From: Lentisphaerota bacterium
Lineage (GTDB): Bacteria > Verrucomicrobiota > Kiritimatiellia > JAAZAB01
Assembly: GCA_016182435.1 (NCBI GenBank)
Contig: JACPGN010000278.1
Location: 1 to 6,321, forward strand
Direction of reading: 5' to 3'
Length of the DNA: 6,321 nt
The notes below the pieces were generated by a model that worked only from the letters and a program-made list of their open reading frames with translations, searched no databases and was not told the origin of the DNA. A program made the translations under genes and the position numbers. Below are positions 4,758-6,321 of this stretch, piece after piece. Each line of letters begins with the position of its first letter. Position 1 is the first letter of the stretch.

Positions 4758-6321
4758 TTACTGCGCGACAACGGTCACCTGATCGTAGAGAATCGGGCCG
4801 GCCAGATTCAGTATGCCGTCCATGGGATAGTCAACCGCAAACCAGAAATCGTAGGTCCCGGGTGGCAAGGTAATACCGTTTAGCACCGGCGTGGAAGACA
4901 GGTCAAAGAGCGGGCCCTGATACACTGGCTCTAACTGGGCCAAGTCTCCGCTGAACGGCGTCCATTGCAAGGAGCTACTTAAATAATACCAGCCGGCGGA
5001 ATGGGCCCAAGCCACGATCCACCAGTCAACCGGCACATCCGTAGGATAAGCGCCCGGGTTCATGGCCACGGCAATCGTCACCGGGCTGGAAGAATTAACG
5101 GTAACATTATTCAAAGCGCCATTAGCGGTTATCAATGGCCCGATAACACCGACAAACCCGCTGTCCGACGCGCTGAAAGCGCTGATCAGCGCGGCGTTGG
5201 TGGCCTTGACCCAGTAATAATATGTGACGCCGGCGGCAGCCGTCAGATCAGTATAATTGGTGGTAGTCGTTATGCCCACAGGAATCGCTTGGGCGTAGCT
5301 GTCGAGGGTATTGCGCCACACTTGGTAGCCCGTCGCGCTTTCCCCGCTCCCGGAGGAATCGCTTACCGGGGACCAAGCCACTTGCACCCGATCCGTGTCG
5401 GCGCCGTCGCCGACGCTCACGCCCGTCGGCGCGGCCAGTGTGCCGGCGTTGACCAGCAGATAGACGGGGTTCGAGGACAGTAATGCAATGGTATACTGGC
5501 CGCCGCTGATGGTCACGTTGGTGGACGTGAACACGCCGTTGGTGTCGGGCACCGCGTCCACGAGGATGCCTTGCGTATTGGTGCCCAGACCAGATATGAC
5601 GACATTAGTGTGGGGGCTGTTGGTCTCGCTGCTCCAAGCCACCACCACGTTCGTGCCGTTGGCCGTGAAGCGGTAGGCCCAAATATTGGCGCCGAGATCC
5701 AGCGGCTGGCGGACGGAGGCGCGGTCAATCAGGGCGGACAGCTTTTGATAGGCGTAGTAAAGCTGACGGCGTACGCCGTTAGTGTCGATCGGCGTCATCC
5801 ACTTCAGGCGGACATCGTCTTCCATTGGCGGCGTGAGTTCCGTGTAAATGAACCGTTCGAACAGGTTGGAGCCCAGCGCATAGACCGTGGTTTGAACGAA
5901 CCAGCGGGCATTGTCGGTTTGCGTGCCGACCATGTTGGTGAACGTGGCGCCCGTGTGTTCGTAGAAGGCATACTCGGTGGCCCACACGCGCGGTAGATTG
6001 GTCATGCCCAGCGTGGTCTGGAAATAGGCAGTTATGTTGGGCAAGTAGAAGGCACTGGACGGGCTGGTGGGTTTATCGAGCGGCGCGTAGGTATGCAAGG
6101 AAATCACATCAATGTTGGTGTAAGCCATCTGTTGCAGCAGGGCTTGCGTGTCGGACGTGTCGAACGGATCGTAGGCAAACCACGCTTGGGGACACGCCGA
6201 GCGGATCGCCAGGCTGCCCTGGATGACCATGCTGATGAAATTGGTGCGCGGCAGACTGTTGCCGGGGTTGCCGGGGATTGTGCTGGAATATTCGTTGACC
6301 AGTTCCCAGACCCTGATCGGA
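4758..6321 (-). CDS. Putative glycoside hydrolase (clan A-like barrel) with fibronectin III and C-terminal beta domains, 5' end outside window
   Basis: Open from the right edge to a TAA at 4758, giving 520 visible residues; numbering starts at the first complete codon. The N-terminal part looks like the second half of a clan GH-A TIM barrel. R3-V-W-E-L-V-N-E10 has the Asn-Glu of an acid/base, DVISLHTY (71-78) is a barrel strand, and RVWATEY (E116) is a likely nucleophile, about 106 residues after E10. Residues about 205-292 form a beta-sandwich like those that follow GH39/GH51-type barrels. About 297-390 is a fibronectin type III domain (APTGVSV to TYYYWVKATN). About 395-520 is a second beta domain with DWWIVAW, LPPGTYDFWFAVD and YDQVTVVAQ. 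Inference: an exported polysaccharide-degrading enzyme; the signal peptide would be upstream of the window. The exact GH family and substrate cannot be assigned, and the catalytic Glu assignments are by motif only. An internal ATG at 6230 is not the start because reading continues upstream. It probably heads the transcript containing hisA. Confidence 0.8.
   Translation of the reverse strand, partial: PIRVWELVNEYSSTIPGNPGNSLPRTNFISMVIQGSLAIRSACPQAWFAYDPFDTSDTQALLQQMAYTNIDVISLHTYAPLDKPTSPSSAFYLPNITAYFQTTLGMTNLPRVWATEYAFYEHTGATFTNMVGTQTDNARWFVQTTVYALGSNLFERFIYTELTPPMEDDVRLKWMTPIDTNGVRRQLYYAYQKLSALIDRASVRQPLDLGANIWAYRFTANGTNVVVAWSSETNSPHTNVVISGLGTNTQGILVDAVPDTNGVFTSTNVTISGGQYTIALLSSNPVYLLVNAGTLAAPTGVSVGDGADTDRVQVAWSPVSDSSGSGESATGYQVWRNTLDSYAQAIPVGITTTTNYTDLTAAAGVTYYYWVKATNAALISAFSASDSGFVGVIGPLITANGALNNVTVNSSSPVTIAVAMNPGAYPTDVPVDWWIVAWAHSAGWYYLSSSLQWTPFSGDLAQLEPVYQGPLFDLSSTPVLNGITLPPGTYDFWFAVDYPMDGILNLAGPILYDQVTVVAQ

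Noticed and set aside
3953..4873. Long plus-strand open frame (306 codons) opposite hisA
   Set aside because: It spans antisense parts of three real genes including the whole of hisA and has low-complexity His/Arg/Gly composition.

Overview
The window is a bacterial chromosomal fragment in which every supportable gene lies on the minus strand. Reading in the direction of transcription (high to low coordinates) the order is: a glycoside-hydrolase-like secreted or surface protein with fibronectin type III modules (5' end outside the window), hisA, an M16 zinc peptidase, a signal-peptide-bearing protein with a propeller-like middle and five C-terminal Asp-rich repeats, a short structured intergenic region, and the first 113 codons of a DapB-like NAD(P)-dependent oxidoreductase that runs off the left edge.

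The combination of fibronectin-III modules, the signal peptide plus N-terminal beta domain ending in a WNAGSDW-type motif, and YDGDG-LADPAVY repeats is, from memory, typical of Kiritimatiellota/Lentisphaerota/Verrucomicrobiota (PVC) genomes. This assignment is inference from protein style, not from a marker gene. Base composition is uneven: the M16 and hisA genes are GC-rich, while the middle of the repeat protein is clearly poorer in GC.

The three genes from about 6321 to 2721 look like one transcription unit. The hydrolase stop is 13 nt from the hisA ATG, and hisA and the peptidase overlap by an ATGA. The repeat protein follows after 63 nt with a strong ribosome-binding site. The genes share no obvious pathway (polysaccharide breakdown, histidine synthesis, proteolysis), so the cluster looks like packing of unrelated genes. 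hisA is away from any other visible his gene.

The most interesting non-coding item is the 215-nt gap at 340-554. It contains a 114-bp segment (439-552) that begins GTAA, ends TTAC and is flanked by perfect 8-bp direct repeats (GCTTATTC at 431-438 and 553-560), with several palindromes inside. This looks like a small non-autonomous element of IS66 style that landed exactly at the stop codon of the repeat-protein gene without breaking it. To its left is a possible promoter with an overlapping dyad that could drive the DapB-like gene. No RNA genes, CRISPR arrays or convincing intrinsic terminators were seen.
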